64,000 bases of DNA from Desulfoluna butyratoxydans (GCF_900699765.1 NZ_CAADHO010000003.1:1-64000); one strand, 5' to 3'. Positions 1 through 8,789 are shown, counted from the first letter of the stretch. Notes: generated from the sequence alone by a model not told the origin. Made by a program: numbers and translations.

Positions 1-36
1 TTAAATTTGTCGGTAAATTTTCTTCGTTTTTTTCCC

Positions 37-77
37 ATCTGCATCCTCTCGCTATTAGCATTATTGGGATGCAGATT
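37..77. repeat. inverted repeat upstream of first gene
   Basis: Two 10-base arms, ATCTGCATCC and GGATGCAGAT, are separated by about 20 bases. There is no clear U tract, so it is a structural repeat, not an evident terminator. The first 189 bases hold no gene that I can support. Confidence 0.35.
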
Positions 78-189
78 CCACTTAAGCCTGTGGTCCTAAA
101 ATCGGGGGTAAGCGCAGGTGTCTATCCAATGAATCCAGGAGACGCAAAAAGTTGCGTCCTTGATTTCCACGTTCGCAAGAGGTCTGTTT

Positions 190-525
190 ATGTTTCTTAA
201 TGTAATTCAAGTAATCATTTTTTCATGTATTTATTGGACCATGAATGTGTTCTCGTTTTGTTTTGCATTCATGATTGTTGCACTTCCTATCAAGATTCTA
301 ACTGGAAACACATTACGATACTATTTTCCTGGAGATTATCTGCTTTATATTTTTTCCTTTGTAATTGGAATTCTCCCTTTGTATTTTAGTCTTTATTCAG
401 GGATAGAAAGTTTGAATGTATCTCATAAATTTCTCAAAAGCTTTACTGCTCCATATTTGAAAATATACTATCTGATTAAGGGGTATCTGATCAATCAAAG
501 TAATTCCAAGTCACAAGGCTTTTAA
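190..525 (+). CDS. hypothetical small membrane protein
   Basis: A 111-residue, strongly hydrophobic protein with two or three predicted membrane segments (about residues 5-38 and 45-70), followed by a short polar, basic tail. The ATG at 190 was chosen because AAGAGG lies about 8 bases upstream; a TTG at 160 would add ten residues. I do not recognise the family. It is markedly AT-rich, like the two genes after it, which suggests the segment was acquired from elsewhere. Function unknown. Confidence 0.5.
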   Translation: MFLNVIQVIIFSCIYWTMNVFSFCFAFMIVALPIKILTGNTLRYYFPGDYLLYIFSFVIGILPLYFSLYSGIESLNVSHKFLKSFTAPYLKIYYLIKGYLINQSNSKSQGF

Positions 526-648
526 CTTAGGCTGGACGACAAATTCTTGTTTTTTATGGCGTTATTAATTGATCGCTTTTGTCTTTCGGTCTGTAGCACA
601 ATGCGTCTCTAAGTTCATTCGTGCAGGCGATTGACCTCAAAAAATACA

Positions 649-1062
649 ATGAATCAAAAAAACACGGATATTCAAAAAATCTGGCGAGGCTTGAAAAACC
701 TCATATTTTCGATTTCTCTCATAATCGTGACCATTGCATTATTATTTTATTTATATAATGCGTCAGATTTTAGAGGTTTTGATCTTGAAAGGGCCATGTT
801 TGAGCATCAAGATGCTGTTGTGTTTGCTATAGCAGTCTTTGGAGCAGAATTCGTTTTATTGTTACTATCCATTTATAGGGTAGCAAAATCGTTGGATAAA
901 AATGCAGCAGCTTGGTTGATCGCCTGTGTTGCATTTCCCATGGTTTTGTATGTTGCGATAATCTATTTGTCCATTTTAGGTGTTTATAACATCATAAAGA
1001 TAAAATTTACCAAAAATGTCGAACCATCGCCTTCATCCAGCGTTCGTTCACCGCTCGGCTGA
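649..1062 (+). CDS. hypothetical membrane protein
   Basis: A 137-residue protein with three clear hydrophobic segments (about 18-38, 60-80 and 90-112), a short linker after the first, and a polar C-terminal tail rich in Ser and Pro. The ATG at 649 was preferred over a TTG at 631, although neither has a convincing ribosome site. It ends 35 bases before the RDD gene and so is probably co-transcribed with it. I recognise no family, and the base composition is AT-rich. Confidence 0.5.
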   Translation: MNQKNTDIQKIWRGLKNLIFSISLIIVTIALLFYLYNASDFRGFDLERAMFEHQDAVVFAIAVFGAEFVLLLLSIYRVAKSLDKNAAAWLIACVAFPMVLYVAIIYLSILGVYNIIKIKFTKNVEPSPSSSVRSPLG

Positions 1063-1097
1063 ACCGTAAGTTACATTTCAAAAAGGGTAAATACAAA

Positions 1098-2045
1098 ATG
1101 AAATATGAAATTTCTGGCTTTTGGGTGAGGGTCGGTGCATTATTTGTAGACGCTTTAATTTTGTGTGTTTTTGGCCTTTTTCTCGGCCTGGCTTTTTCTC
1201 AACAATTTGCAGAATTGGGTGGCTGGGGACGGGCGATCGGATTTCCAATTGCGGCTATGTATTTTGTAATACTGAACAGTCGATTCGGTGGCGGGCAAAC
1301 CATCGGGAAAAGGGTGTTTAAAGTACAGGTTGTTGATAAGACCGGTAAACTTCTCAATTTAACTCAAAGTACTCTGAGATATTCCATTATTGGCATTCCA
1401 TATTTTCTGAATGGGGCCATAATTCCGGAGTCAATTTTCTTTCCTGTCGTTCTTCCGCTCGTGTCGCTGCTTGTATTTGGATTCGGAATTTCTATAATCT
1501 ACTTGAGCGTTTTCAATCGAAACACTCGTCAGTCGCTACATGACATTATCACGGGTACTTATGTTATTCGCAAAGACCTTGAATCAGATGAAATAGTGAA
1601 ACCTATTTGGTCGGGTCACTATGCAATTTGCACCATTATTATGGTGCTTGCGTTACTTGCTCCAATATTTAGTAATCAGTTAAGTCAAAACGAATTTTTC
1701 TCAGAACTTACTGCTACCAGGAAGAATATACAGAATCTTCCCCACGTGGTTTACGCAACCATTCAGGATGGCCAATCAACCACTATACGGGTAGGTGATG
1801 AATCCAAAACGACAACCTATTTGAATATTCAAGTTATTGTAAATGACCCAAAAATTGATGCAGAGAAATTTGCTGCCAAAGTCGTGAATATAGCTTTAGA
1901 AAGTCACAAGGAAGCAACTCAAAAAAATCAGATACAGGTTGTCCTGACCTACGGTTATGATATTGGGATTGCCTCGAAATGGATCAGCTCTCGTTATTCT
2001 TTTGCCCCGGAGTATTGGCTGGCAAAGAACGAGAAAGAAATTTGA
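1098..2045 (+). CDS. RDD family membrane protein
   Basis: 315 residues. The N-terminal half shows RDD-family features: an Arg in the first membrane helix (FWVRVGALFVDALI) seven residues before Asp, the GQTIGKRVFKVQVVD signature after the second helix, and SLHDIITGTYVI near residue 150. Four membrane segments lie before residue 150 and another near 175-195. The last 110 residues form a polar domain that is not typical of short RDD proteins. RDD proteins are membrane proteins of mostly unknown role; some are linked to ion transport. It follows the preceding membrane protein closely, perhaps as a two-gene operon. Confidence 0.75.
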   Translation: MKYEISGFWVRVGALFVDALILCVFGLFLGLAFSQQFAELGGWGRAIGFPIAAMYFVILNSRFGGGQTIGKRVFKVQVVDKTGKLLNLTQSTLRYSIIGIPYFLNGAIIPESIFFPVVLPLVSLLVFGFGISIIYLSVFNRNTRQSLHDIITGTYVIRKDLESDEIVKPIWSGHYAICTIIMVLALLAPIFSNQLSQNEFFSELTATRKNIQNLPHVVYATIQDGQSTTIRVGDESKTTTYLNIQVIVNDPKIDAEKFAAKVVNIALESHKEATQKNQIQVVLTYGYDIGIASKWISSRYSFAPEYWLAKNEKEI

Positions 2046-2147
2046 CATGAAATGAGATAACTGGCTCATGATGACCGATTGTTGTGATCATAGGCACTCT
2101 CTCATTCTGCTGAAGCGAACGTTAATATCAATATGATAGGAATTATA

Positions 2148-2438
2148 ATGGAAGCATGGCCTTTTGATCAGGCGTCAAACGTAGCTGCTATTACAACTCG
2201 TCAAGTTCTTGAGGATGGACATCCCATTTTGAGAGTTACACATTACTCTGATGACCACTCATGGGCATTTTTATGCGGAACAACAGATAATACAGACGAT
2301 GGTAGGATTGTAGGTATGGGGACGGCCTTACAAATTGATCCCTCTCTCCGTGACATTGCTGATTTACCCGTTGGTTGGTGTGCCTGGCGTAAATCTGTTG
2401 ATTCTCCCTGGCAAAGGGCCAAAGATCCATCAGCTTAA
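2148..2438 (+). CDS. hypothetical protein, small soluble domain
   Basis: 96 residues, soluble, no signal peptide. It has a central SWAFLCGTTD stretch and a C-terminal LPVGWCAWR stretch, a Trp-rich pattern seen in small bacterial proteins that are often immunity-like or of unknown function. The ATG at 2148 was chosen because AGGAA lies 5 bases upstream; an ATG at 2133 is possible. It stands alone between repeats. I cannot assign a function. Confidence 0.5.
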   Translation: MEAWPFDQASNVAAITTRQVLEDGHPILRVTHYSDDHSWAFLCGTTDNTDDGRIVGMGTALQIDPSLRDIADLPVGWCAWRKSVDSPWQRAKDPSA

Positions 2439-2517
2439 CAATTAATTGCGAGGAAGGGTAAGAGTGAGCGAGTAAGAAGACAGGTCTTTTGAGCTATATA
2501 AAGTACAAGCCTTAGTT

Positions 2518-2646
2518 CACCTCAAACAGCCCCACGCTCTACTTCCAACCAAATTCTTTTGCGGTTATAGAAGCGTCCGGCCAATGGGTAGATGACGGCG
2601 CTTCAAGTATCAGATGGGCACGCTCCGCTTTGCCCATCCTATATGT
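2518..2646 (+). repeat. direct repeat, copy 1 of 2 (about 128 bp)
   Basis: This stretch recurs in the same direction at 3502-3629. Both begin CACCTCAAACAGCCCCACG and end with a small hairpin, GATGGGCA...TGCCCATC, followed by CCTA. Together the copies flank the yjdM gene. The 2439-3104 interval otherwise has no credible gene; short open frames in it follow the repeat and look accidental. Confidence 0.8.
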
Positions 2647-2942
2647 GCAGGTTTGCGAATATTGGCAACCACATCTGCTGGCGACGGTTTACCTGGGGGC
2701 ATGATTTCCGAAGACGACATTCGGCTGAGGTAGCGTTTCTTTGTGGTGAGGACGCAGAGTTTCCGCAGGGGAGCTCACCACGCGATCAGGTTTTCGTGCC
2801 TTTCAGCCGACATCAGGGATATTAAGACGCATCACAAAAAGAGTTTGTTCCTTGCCGTCCCTGGTCCAATGAAAACCGCTATGGCTTTGATCTGTTTGAC
2901 ATGCTACAAGCGTCATCGCGCTGCGAGCTTAGTGCATCCATC

Positions 2943-3038
2943 TTCTGCGTTATCAGAGCGTTGAGGTAAACAATTCCATCTGCAGCTCCGATGCCTTGAA
3001 TAGTGGGTGCACCCGTCTTGTGAAATACCCGGGCTAAG
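2943..3038 (+). repeat. interspersed repeat, right-hand part
   Basis: It runs from CTGCGTTATCAGAGCGTTGA to TGTGAAATACCCGGGCTAAG and matches 6066-6161 (same direction) and, inverted and diverged, 31029-31125. The last 22 bases (3017-3038) are one copy of the end sequence that punctuates the first 15 kb. Confidence 0.75.
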
Positions 3039-3104
3039 TGTTTCGTTGCACGGAAAAAAAGTGTTTTAAACCAAGCTTATATTAAAAAAAACAGGAATAT
3101 TGCT

Positions 3105-3455
3105 ATGTCAGTTGAAGAGAAGATGTGTCCCAAGTGTAATTCACCTTATGCCTATCCCGATGGGTTCATGTGGGTATGCCCTGAATGTGCCCATGAGTGG
3201 TCAGCTGATGAGGCTTCTGATGCCTCTTCAGAAGATGCTCCCAAGTTTCTTGATGCCAATGGCACTCCGTTGCAGGATGGAGATACAGTCACCACCATCA
3301 AAGATCTCAAGGCCGGGAAAGACACCGTGAAATGTGGTACGAAGGTCAAAAATATCAGGCTTCTTGATGAACCTGTAAATGGACACGATATCTCCTGTAA
3401 GATTACAGGCTTTGGTGCCATGTATCTCAAATGCTCTGTTGTCAAAAAGGGCTAA
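3105..3455 (+). CDS. yjdM: YjdM/PhnA-family zinc ribbon protein
   Basis: 116 residues, close to the family length. The N terminus is a zinc ribbon with CPKC (about 9-12) and CPEC (about 27-30). The C-terminal PhnA domain has the expected DGDTVTTIKDL and VKCGTKVKNIRL segments. The old name PhnA refers to phosphonate operons in E. coli, but the protein does not cleave phosphonates and its biochemical role is unclear. AGGAA precedes the ATG. It is a single gene, flanked by the two copies of the 128-bp direct repeat, as if it were a module. Confidence 0.9.
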   Translation: MSVEEKMCPKCNSPYAYPDGFMWVCPECAHEWSADEASDASSEDAPKFLDANGTPLQDGDTVTTIKDLKAGKDTVKCGTKVKNIRLLDEPVNGHDISCKITGFGAMYLKCSVVKKG

Positions 3456-3501
3456 GAGACAAGCAGAGAAACAGGGGACAGGCTCATTAAGCTGCATAAC
3501 C

Positions 3502-3629
3502 CACCTCAAACAGCCCCACGATCCACCTCCAAGCAACTCCTTGACGGTTTTTAAAGGGGTAAGCCAATGGGGAGATGACGGCGCTTCAAGCATCAGATGG
3601 GCACGCTCCGCTTTGCCCATCCTACATGT
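3502..3629 (+). repeat. direct repeat, copy 2 of 2 (about 128 bp)
   Basis: Second copy of the repeat at 2518-2646, about 80 percent identical by eye. The end GATGGGCACGCTCCGCTTTG is identical in both. It lies directly downstream of yjdM. Confidence 0.8.
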
Positions 3630-3725
3630 ATCGTCAGGCTTCAGGTGTCCGAAGGTCTGGGTGAACCAGAACGGTGGCTTGTTGAGTGGGGCATCTCCTG
3701 CCCGATCCCATGGAGGCAAGACGAC

Positions 3726-3767
3726 AGGTTCATGATGACCATAGACATCATGAACCTTGTTTTATTT
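3726..3767 (+). terminator. possible intrinsic terminator
   Basis: The perfect 12-base arms AGGTTCATGATG and CATCATGAACCT enclose an 8-base loop and are followed by TGTTTTATTT. The T run is interrupted. It lies between the converging yjdM and radical SAM genes. Confidence 0.45.
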
Positions 3768-3794
3768 CCGGCCCTGTTTCTGTAGGCTCCACGG

Positions 3795-4916
3795 TTACGG
3801 TTTCATGGCCTTTTCCATGCGCCGAATGGCGTCTCTTTCCGCGTTGGCTTCCTGAATGATCTGCCAGCGACAGGTCATGGATTCGGGGACGATCTGATAC
3901 GCTGTTTCCATGGTTTCGACGGACCGTTTCAGGCAGGTGCGGCATGGCCCCTCTAACCGTTCTTTCTGCCTTCGGAATGCGCTGTATGGCTTCTGCTTCC
4001 AGATGTCTCTGAAATTCACCTCCTGCATCGTTCCCCAGTGGAGGCTCTCTTTTGGTGCAGAACGGCCATGGGCCCAGTGGCGGACTTGCCCGGTGACGGG
4101 AAGGCTTGACATAACGCAGGGTGCCACGGTGCCGTCAGAGGCAATCACAGCGGATTTTGCGATGTTTTCCGTGCAGTGATTGAAGAGCATGAAAGGGGAT
4201 ACCAGGTGAAACCGCAGCACGTTTTGCAGACCGGCATTGGCGCGCATATCATAGAGCTTCCGCTTCAGATCATCCCACTCTTGCATGGTGTCGGCCAGGC
4301 AGGCCTCCTTCTGGAGCTCGGGACGCGTGACCAGGGACAGTGAACTGAGCACCACCTGATCAACCTTTAGCTTCTTCCAGAAGGCCGGGTAGGTGTCGAG
4401 GTGGATGAGGTTCGACCGCAGCAGCATCTGGGCGATATGGACCCTGGGAAACGCTGTGTGTCTTTCGGCCTTGTACTTTTGGATGGTATTGATGCAGCGG
4501 ATGACCTGTTCCAGGGAAGTGCCCTGGCGAATGGGGTCATTTTCTTCACCGCTACACCCGGCAGTGGAAAAAGCGATGAGGTCCAGGCCCATATCCACCA
4601 GCGCTTCCATGGTGTCGTCATCCAGCATCGTGCCGCTGGTGGTGGTACCGACCTTGAATCCTTTATCTTTTAAGTTTTTGATGATGGAGACCAGTTGCGG
4701 ATGGGCAAAGGGCTCTCCCCAGCCCTGGAGATGGATGTAGGTCTTCGGATGAAGATGGGGGAGGATGGCGTCTATCTGTTCGGGGGCAAGAAATCTGTTT
4801 TCCCAGCATGATTCGTATGCGGTCTGCGGGCAGTACATGCAGGCATTGGTGCAGACGGAGCTCACTTCGATCTGCAGCCAGTCAAGGCGAGTGCGTTGCC
4901 ATGGTGTTTTCCACAT
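3795..4916 (-). CDS. radical SAM protein with SPASM-like C terminus
   Basis: 373 residues. The cluster motif CTNACMYC gives C22, C26 and C29 for the SAM-binding [4Fe-4S] cluster. GWGEPFAHP near residue 65 is the usual GGEP-like strand, and later cysteines (around CTEN, VAPC and CRTC) fit an auxiliary-cluster SPASM or twitch domain. Such enzymes often modify peptides or mature enzymes; the substrate here is unknown. AAAGGAGG lies 7 bases before the ATG. The gene diverges from the DUF89 gene across a 157-base gap, so the two may share regulation. Confidence 0.85.
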   Translation of the reverse strand: MWKTPWQRTRLDWLQIEVSSVCTNACMYCPQTAYESCWENRFLAPEQIDAILPHLHPKTYIHLQGWGEPFAHPQLVSIIKNLKDKGFKVGTTTSGTMLDDDTMEALVDMGLDLIAFSTAGCSGEENDPIRQGTSLEQVIRCINTIQKYKAERHTAFPRVHIAQMLLRSNLIHLDTYPAFWKKLKVDQVVLSSLSLVTRPELQKEACLADTMQEWDDLKRKLYDMRANAGLQNVLRFHLVSPFMLFNHCTENIAKSAVIASDGTVAPCVMSSLPVTGQVRHWAHGRSAPKESLHWGTMQEVNFRDIWKQKPYSAFRRQKERLEGPCRTCLKRSVETMETAYQIVPESMTCRWQIIQEANAERDAIRRMEKAMKP

Positions 4917-5040
4917 ACGACGTCCTCCTTTGCGGGTCCTTGAGGTACCACATGGATGACTCTATCTGTATTTCCAAACGGATGCCAGTTCTTTTGCTTT
5001 CGTGATGGTGGGGCGGCAGCCGGATATCGAATGGGTAAAA

Positions 5041-5068
5041 AAGAGAAAAGAGAAAAGAGAAAAGAGAA
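5041..5068 (+). repeat. tandem heptamer (AAGAGAA)x4
   Basis: Four perfect copies of AAGAGAA directly upstream of the DUF89 start. The array provides the purine-rich ribosome-binding region. It also lies inside the longer reading frame that starts at 5002, so copy number could alter spacing or frame. Confidence 0.85.
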
Positions 5069-5073
5069 CGCAA

Positions 5074-5913
5074 ATGAGACACGAGTGTTATTTCTGCCAT
5101 ATCAAGACCGTTGAGTCATTGATTCGTAAATTCAAGCCTGATGCGGATACCGCTGAAGGCTTTATTTTTGCCGTGCATGAGCTGCTGGCCGCCAATCGCG
5201 ATATGGCCAACCCGCAGCTGGCAACGCAGGTTCACCGGATTGCAAGGCAGCACCTGGACAATGGGAATCTGTATGCAGCGGAAAAAAAAGAGGCCAATGA
5301 CCTGCTCCTCGGCCAGTATGAAGACTGGAAAAAGAGGGTGCGTGATACAGACGACCCGTTTTACACCGCTGCGAAACTGGCCGTGATCGGAAATATCATC
5401 GATTATGGTGCCCACAGTGTCAGCCGTGATATCTCCGCTCAGATTCAGGGCTTTCTCCAGCAGGACCTGACCATCGATATGCGTGGGGAATTGAAAGAGG
5501 CGCTGGGCCGCGCGGAAAGCGTTCTCTACCTGGGGGATAACTGCGGGGAGGTGGTTTTTGACAAGCTGCTCATCGAGACCCTGGGGCATCCGAATATCAC
5601 CTTTGCCGTGCGCGGAAAGCCGGTCATCAATGACGTGACAGAAGAAGATGCCGGGTATGTGGGCATGGACCGAGTGTGCCGGGTTCTTTCCAATGGCGCG
5701 GATGCTCCGTCCACACTCATGGATTTCAGTTCAGACGAGTTCAAGGAGGCGTTTTACGCGGCGGATCTTGTTATTTCAAAGGGGCAGGGGAACTTTGAGG
5801 GACTGATGGAGTGCGATCATCCGAACATCTTTTTTCTCCTGATCGCAAAGTGTGCCCCCATTGCTGAACTTTTGGGTGTGGAGAAGAACAATATGGTTAT
5901 TGTGAGGCGTTAG
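5074..5913 (+). CDS. DUF89/ARMT1-like damage-control phosphatase
   Basis: 279 residues from the ATG at 5074, chosen because the family begins with an N-terminal CxxC (RHECYFCHIKTV). The metal-site motifs GDNCGEVVFDKLL, RGKPVINDVTEEDA and ISKGQGNFEG are present in order. DUF89 proteins are metal-dependent phosphatases thought to remove damaged or overflow phosphometabolites. A longer start at 5002 (GTG) or 5005 (ATG) would run through the heptamer array and has a weak ribosome site. It is divergent from the radical SAM gene. Confidence 0.85.
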   Translation: MRHECYFCHIKTVESLIRKFKPDADTAEGFIFAVHELLAANRDMANPQLATQVHRIARQHLDNGNLYAAEKKEANDLLLGQYEDWKKRVRDTDDPFYTAAKLAVIGNIIDYGAHSVSRDISAQIQGFLQQDLTIDMRGELKEALGRAESVLYLGDNCGEVVFDKLLIETLGHPNITFAVRGKPVINDVTEEDAGYVGMDRVCRVLSNGADAPSTLMDFSSDEFKEAFYAADLVISKGQGNFEGLMECDHPNIFFLLIAKCAPIAELLGVEKNNMVIVRR

Positions 5914-6161
5914 GCCGGATATTTCATGGGAAAACGGCCTGTTTGAAGCAATGGTGTATGATTGCAAGGGTTACTGCAGAGATATTAGACGCTTCAAAAA
6001 CGCAACATGTAATTCTCGGTTTTATGCTCGGTTTTCTCACTCTTCGGGCGAGCCGGGTGTACTCATCTTTTGCGTTATCGGAACATTGAGGTAAACCATG
6101 GCATCTGCGGCTCTCATGCCTTGGGTATGTGTGCACTCGATTCGTGAAACATCCGGGGTAG
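5911..6161. repeat. non-coding unit with inverted ends (MITE-like)
   Basis: The left end reads TAGGCCGGATATTTCATGGG and the right end TTCGTGAAACATCCGGGGTAG, imperfect inverted copies of each other. The interior carries no gene. Its left half (to about 6055) resembles 13,367-13,530, sharing TTTTCTCAC, then GGGCGAGCCG; its right half matches 2943-3038. The 5914-6581 interval is otherwise empty apart from another end copy at 6439-6459. Confidence 0.7.
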
Positions 6162-6438
6162 GGGCCTCACATTCCGAACCCATGAAGATGTCCGAGTGCG
6201 GGGACAAATTCTTCGAACTGGACATCCCACGTTCGACTGTGAGATAACCGAAAACGTAATCATCATCTCTAAATCATAAAAATATAACCCTGAAAACATA
6301 CCTGGTATTCATATTTTACAAGGTCGTAAATGAGGAGCGATGCCGCAAGTTTCCCCTATGGTCGTGGTGTATTCAGACCAAAAGGCTGACTACCATGTGA
6401 TCAGTCGAACGGTACTGGTCGGTCGTCGGTTCGGGCTA

Positions 6439-6459
6439 TTCGTGAAATACTCGGGCTAA
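6439..6459 (+). repeat. interspersed repeat end copy
   Basis: TTCGTGAAATACTCGGGCTAA, in the same orientation as the copies at 3017, 6141 and 12,004. No matching left end was seen close by. Confidence 0.6.
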
Positions 6460-6581
6460 CCCTGGTGGAGTGGTAGTAAAGTAAAATGTGGTCGGATAGC
6501 TAAAATAGCTCTTATAGAAATATGGTAAACCATTGTCCATGTATCAAGATTAATGAAAATACAACAAAAACGAGGCCTAAA

Positions 6582-7181
6582 ATGTTTTCGAGTTTAAGAA
6601 AAGTTGTCGTTGGTTGCATTTGTTTATTTCTCTTGTTGGCAGTTGATGGTCAGTGCCAAATAGATTCAGATAATACCAACACTATTTCTGAATATTTGAT
6701 TCAAAAAGTGAATGACTGCACTGATAGTGATTTTACTACATCACTGTTTTTACTGTCTCACTTAACTCTGACAGAAAACAATATTAGAGTACTGAGTTCG
6801 ATTTACAAGAGAGAGAAAGATCCAATTCGAAAAGTATTTATTGCGTTTACATTGTATGAAAGAACACTGGAAAAACGGTATGAAAATGACTTTATAAAGT
6901 TGTATCCTGTTGGTGAACAGCAAAGGCGTATTTGGAAGATATCAAGATATAAAACAGACTATGTTAATGTATCGTCACCTTTGCAAAGAAGGTTGGCTAA
7001 CTTTGCAATAACCAATCAAATAGCATTAAAAAAACTTTTGTCAGGGTATGAGTTTTCCGACGGGGCTGACAGAGAATCATTGTCCGACCAAATACTTCAA
7101 ATTTATAAATCCAATCCCGATTATATAGTGAGAGAACTTCATCAACATAATATTGAGTTATCAGAACTCGGGATTAAATAA
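6582..7181 (+). CDS. secreted hypothetical protein, candidate immunity partner
   Basis: 199 residues from the ATG at 6582, preceded by GAGG at 6 bases. The N terminus is a clear Sec signal (basic SSLRK, then VVVGCICLFLLLAVDG), so the mature protein is probably periplasmic. The rest is polar, helical-looking and without a family that I recognise. It ends 14 bases before the start of an L,D-transpeptidase-type gene. That order and the periplasmic location fit an immunity protein for a cell-wall-targeting toxin, which is inference. Base composition is very AT-rich. Confidence 0.6.
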   Translation: MFSSLRKVVVGCICLFLLLAVDGQCQIDSDNTNTISEYLIQKVNDCTDSDFTTSLFLLSHLTLTENNIRVLSSIYKREKDPIRKVFIAFTLYERTLEKRYENDFIKLYPVGEQQRRIWKISRYKTDYVNVSSPLQRRLANFAITNQIALKKLLSGYEFSDGADRESLSDQILQIYKSNPDYIVRELHQHNIELSELGIK

Positions 7182-7195
7182 ATTTGGAGGAAATT

Positions 7196-7555
7196 ATGAT
7201 ATATCGCATCAAATCACAAACGTTAACATTTAATGGCCAATCGTATAATGCTGTAAGCGGTCCACACGGAAGAGGGAAGCTGCCACCTGGTAACTATGAA
7301 ATAAAGGTTAGGGAAGCTGTGGAAGGCAGCAAACTATCCTCCCCGTATTGTGCGGGAGGGGCTTGTTTTTTTATTCCGATAGAACCTCTGTTCAATGCAA
7401 AGGGGCGTACTGGGTTTGGCATACACCCTGATGGAAACGTAAGGGGTACAAATGGGTGTATTGGAATCATCGCCGATGATGCTAAAGTGTTTCTGGATGC
7501 CTGGAAAAGAATGGATATTGGTAGCAGGCCAACAAGTATAACTGTTTTGGATTGA
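7196..7555 (+). CDS. L,D-transpeptidase-like (Tlde1/DUF2778 type) candidate toxin
   Basis: 119 residues. The ATG at 7196 has a perfect GGAGG upstream. The sequence has GPHGRGKLPPGNYEI near residue 22, then GFGIHPDGNVRGTNGCIGI with H77 and C88, the His and Cys pattern of YkuD-like and Tlde1-type L,D-transpeptidases. Known Tlde1 effectors are delivered by type VI secretion and attack peptidoglycan tetrapeptides. There is no signal peptide, so it would need delivery or would act on other cells. The gene is paired with the secreted protein just upstream. A housekeeping role is possible, but the short size and lack of export signal argue against it. Confidence 0.6.
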   Translation: MIYRIKSQTLTFNGQSYNAVSGPHGRGKLPPGNYEIKVREAVEGSKLSSPYCAGGACFFIPIEPLFNAKGRTGFGIHPDGNVRGTNGCIGIIADDAKVFLDAWKRMDIGSRPTSITVLD

Positions 7556-7778
7556 ATTTAGTGCTTTTGAGTCAAGAACACTTAAGTGTTATATCGTTGA
7601 GTAATGAATTGCTCTGACTCATTGTTTGTCCTATATAATGTTGAATGACGCGTGGGCCGGTATTGTAAGGTTTGCTGAAAAAAGAGCGTGTTCTTATTAT
7701 GTATCAAAGTTGTACTTCAGCCAAACGGCTCATTGGCGTTGATTTAAGTGACTCAGAGTAGGATGAATTTTAGGATTT

Positions 7779-8789
7779 ATGGCGAGAATCTATTACACAG
7801 AAGAAAAATTAAGCGGAAAGCCGATTGAAAGCGACATCATAACCATTGAACTGTTTGACTTTCTCTTTGACAGAACCGATCAATCTGAATTTGAATTCCA
7901 GAGCACGAAAATTGCCATTCTTGCGGGCTTTATCAAAGCCGGGTTCAACGTATTCAAGCATGTGAAGCTAAGAAATGACGGGCTTTACTATACATCAAAA
8001 GGGCAAACGTTTTTCCTGCCACGCTCTATCATCTTTTATGATGTGTCTGATTATAATTTTCCAACAAAATTTTACTTTATTGCCAACATCGGAAACCGAC
8101 TTGAATTAAGACAATGCCGTGGGGGTGTCGGGGTTGAGTGGTTTCAGATTCCGGAACTTCATGGGCCTGTAAAAGATACGAAAATTGTGAAACGGGTCGA
8201 AAAGACCCTGGCAGAAGTGAAACGAATGGTGGAGAAAAGTGACAACGAAGGTATCTGGGTAGAGCGAAAGCCAAAAAAAGCCGAAGGCACGCCAAAAAGA
8301 GACGAGAACAGTCTCTCTTTGAGCAAGGATCAAAAAGAGGGGTTCAAGGAACTCATCGGGTTGTGTGTGAAACCTGATTCCTGCAAAGAGGCGATTGAAA
8401 CATGCTTGGCCAACCTGCACGCTGAATACAGCGAAATTGTTCTGCTTGATCTTATATGCTTTTCAGAACACAACGACTGTGATTTCATCATGCGCATGGA
8501 CTGGGCCGCTGAAGTCTCTGAATTGGATGGGGTGTTGTCCAGTAACATCCAACATAACCACGGCCTCCACATTGATCTGCCAACGCCCGATACCTACAGT
8601 GAGGACGCAACCGTTTCATTTGATCATGTTTTCGAAGATTACGATAAACCATTGCGAGAACATGGTCTGCAATTGGGGTTTATCGATACAGAATCAGATG
8701 AATACATCGTTCTTTTGCATAAGGTTCAAGATAAAAACAGGGTTGAACAGGCTGTGGCTAAAATTGGGTTTGATTATTATGAAAAATGA
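7779..8789 (+). CDS. hypothetical two-domain cytoplasmic protein
   Basis: 336 residues with no signal or membrane segment. An N-terminal domain (1-125) is followed by a Lys- and Glu-rich linker (about 130-180) and a C-terminal domain (190-336) with EHNDCDFIMRMDWAAEV and a repeated acidic pattern. The C-terminal part is reminiscent of DUF6630, but I am not certain. It stands alone, with 223 empty bases before it and about 165 after it. Function unknown. Confidence 0.55.
   Translation: MARIYYTEEKLSGKPIESDIITIELFDFLFDRTDQSEFEFQSTKIAILAGFIKAGFNVFKHVKLRNDGLYYTSKGQTFFLPRSIIFYDVSDYNFPTKFYFIANIGNRLELRQCRGGVGVEWFQIPELHGPVKDTKIVKRVEKTLAEVKRMVEKSDNEGIWVERKPKKAEGTPKRDENSLSLSKDQKEGFKELIGLCVKPDSCKEAIETCLANLHAEYSEIVLLDLICFSEHNDCDFIMRMDWAAEVSELDGVLSSNIQHNHGLHIDLPTPDTYSEDATVSFDHVFEDYDKPLREHGLQLGFIDTESDEYIVLLHKVQDKNRVEQAVAKIGFDYYEK

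Noticed and set aside
2592-2825. Short coding gene in the repeat region
   Set aside because: The frame is mostly the 128-bp repeat, has no ribosome site, and the second repeat copy does not preserve a comparable full-length protein.
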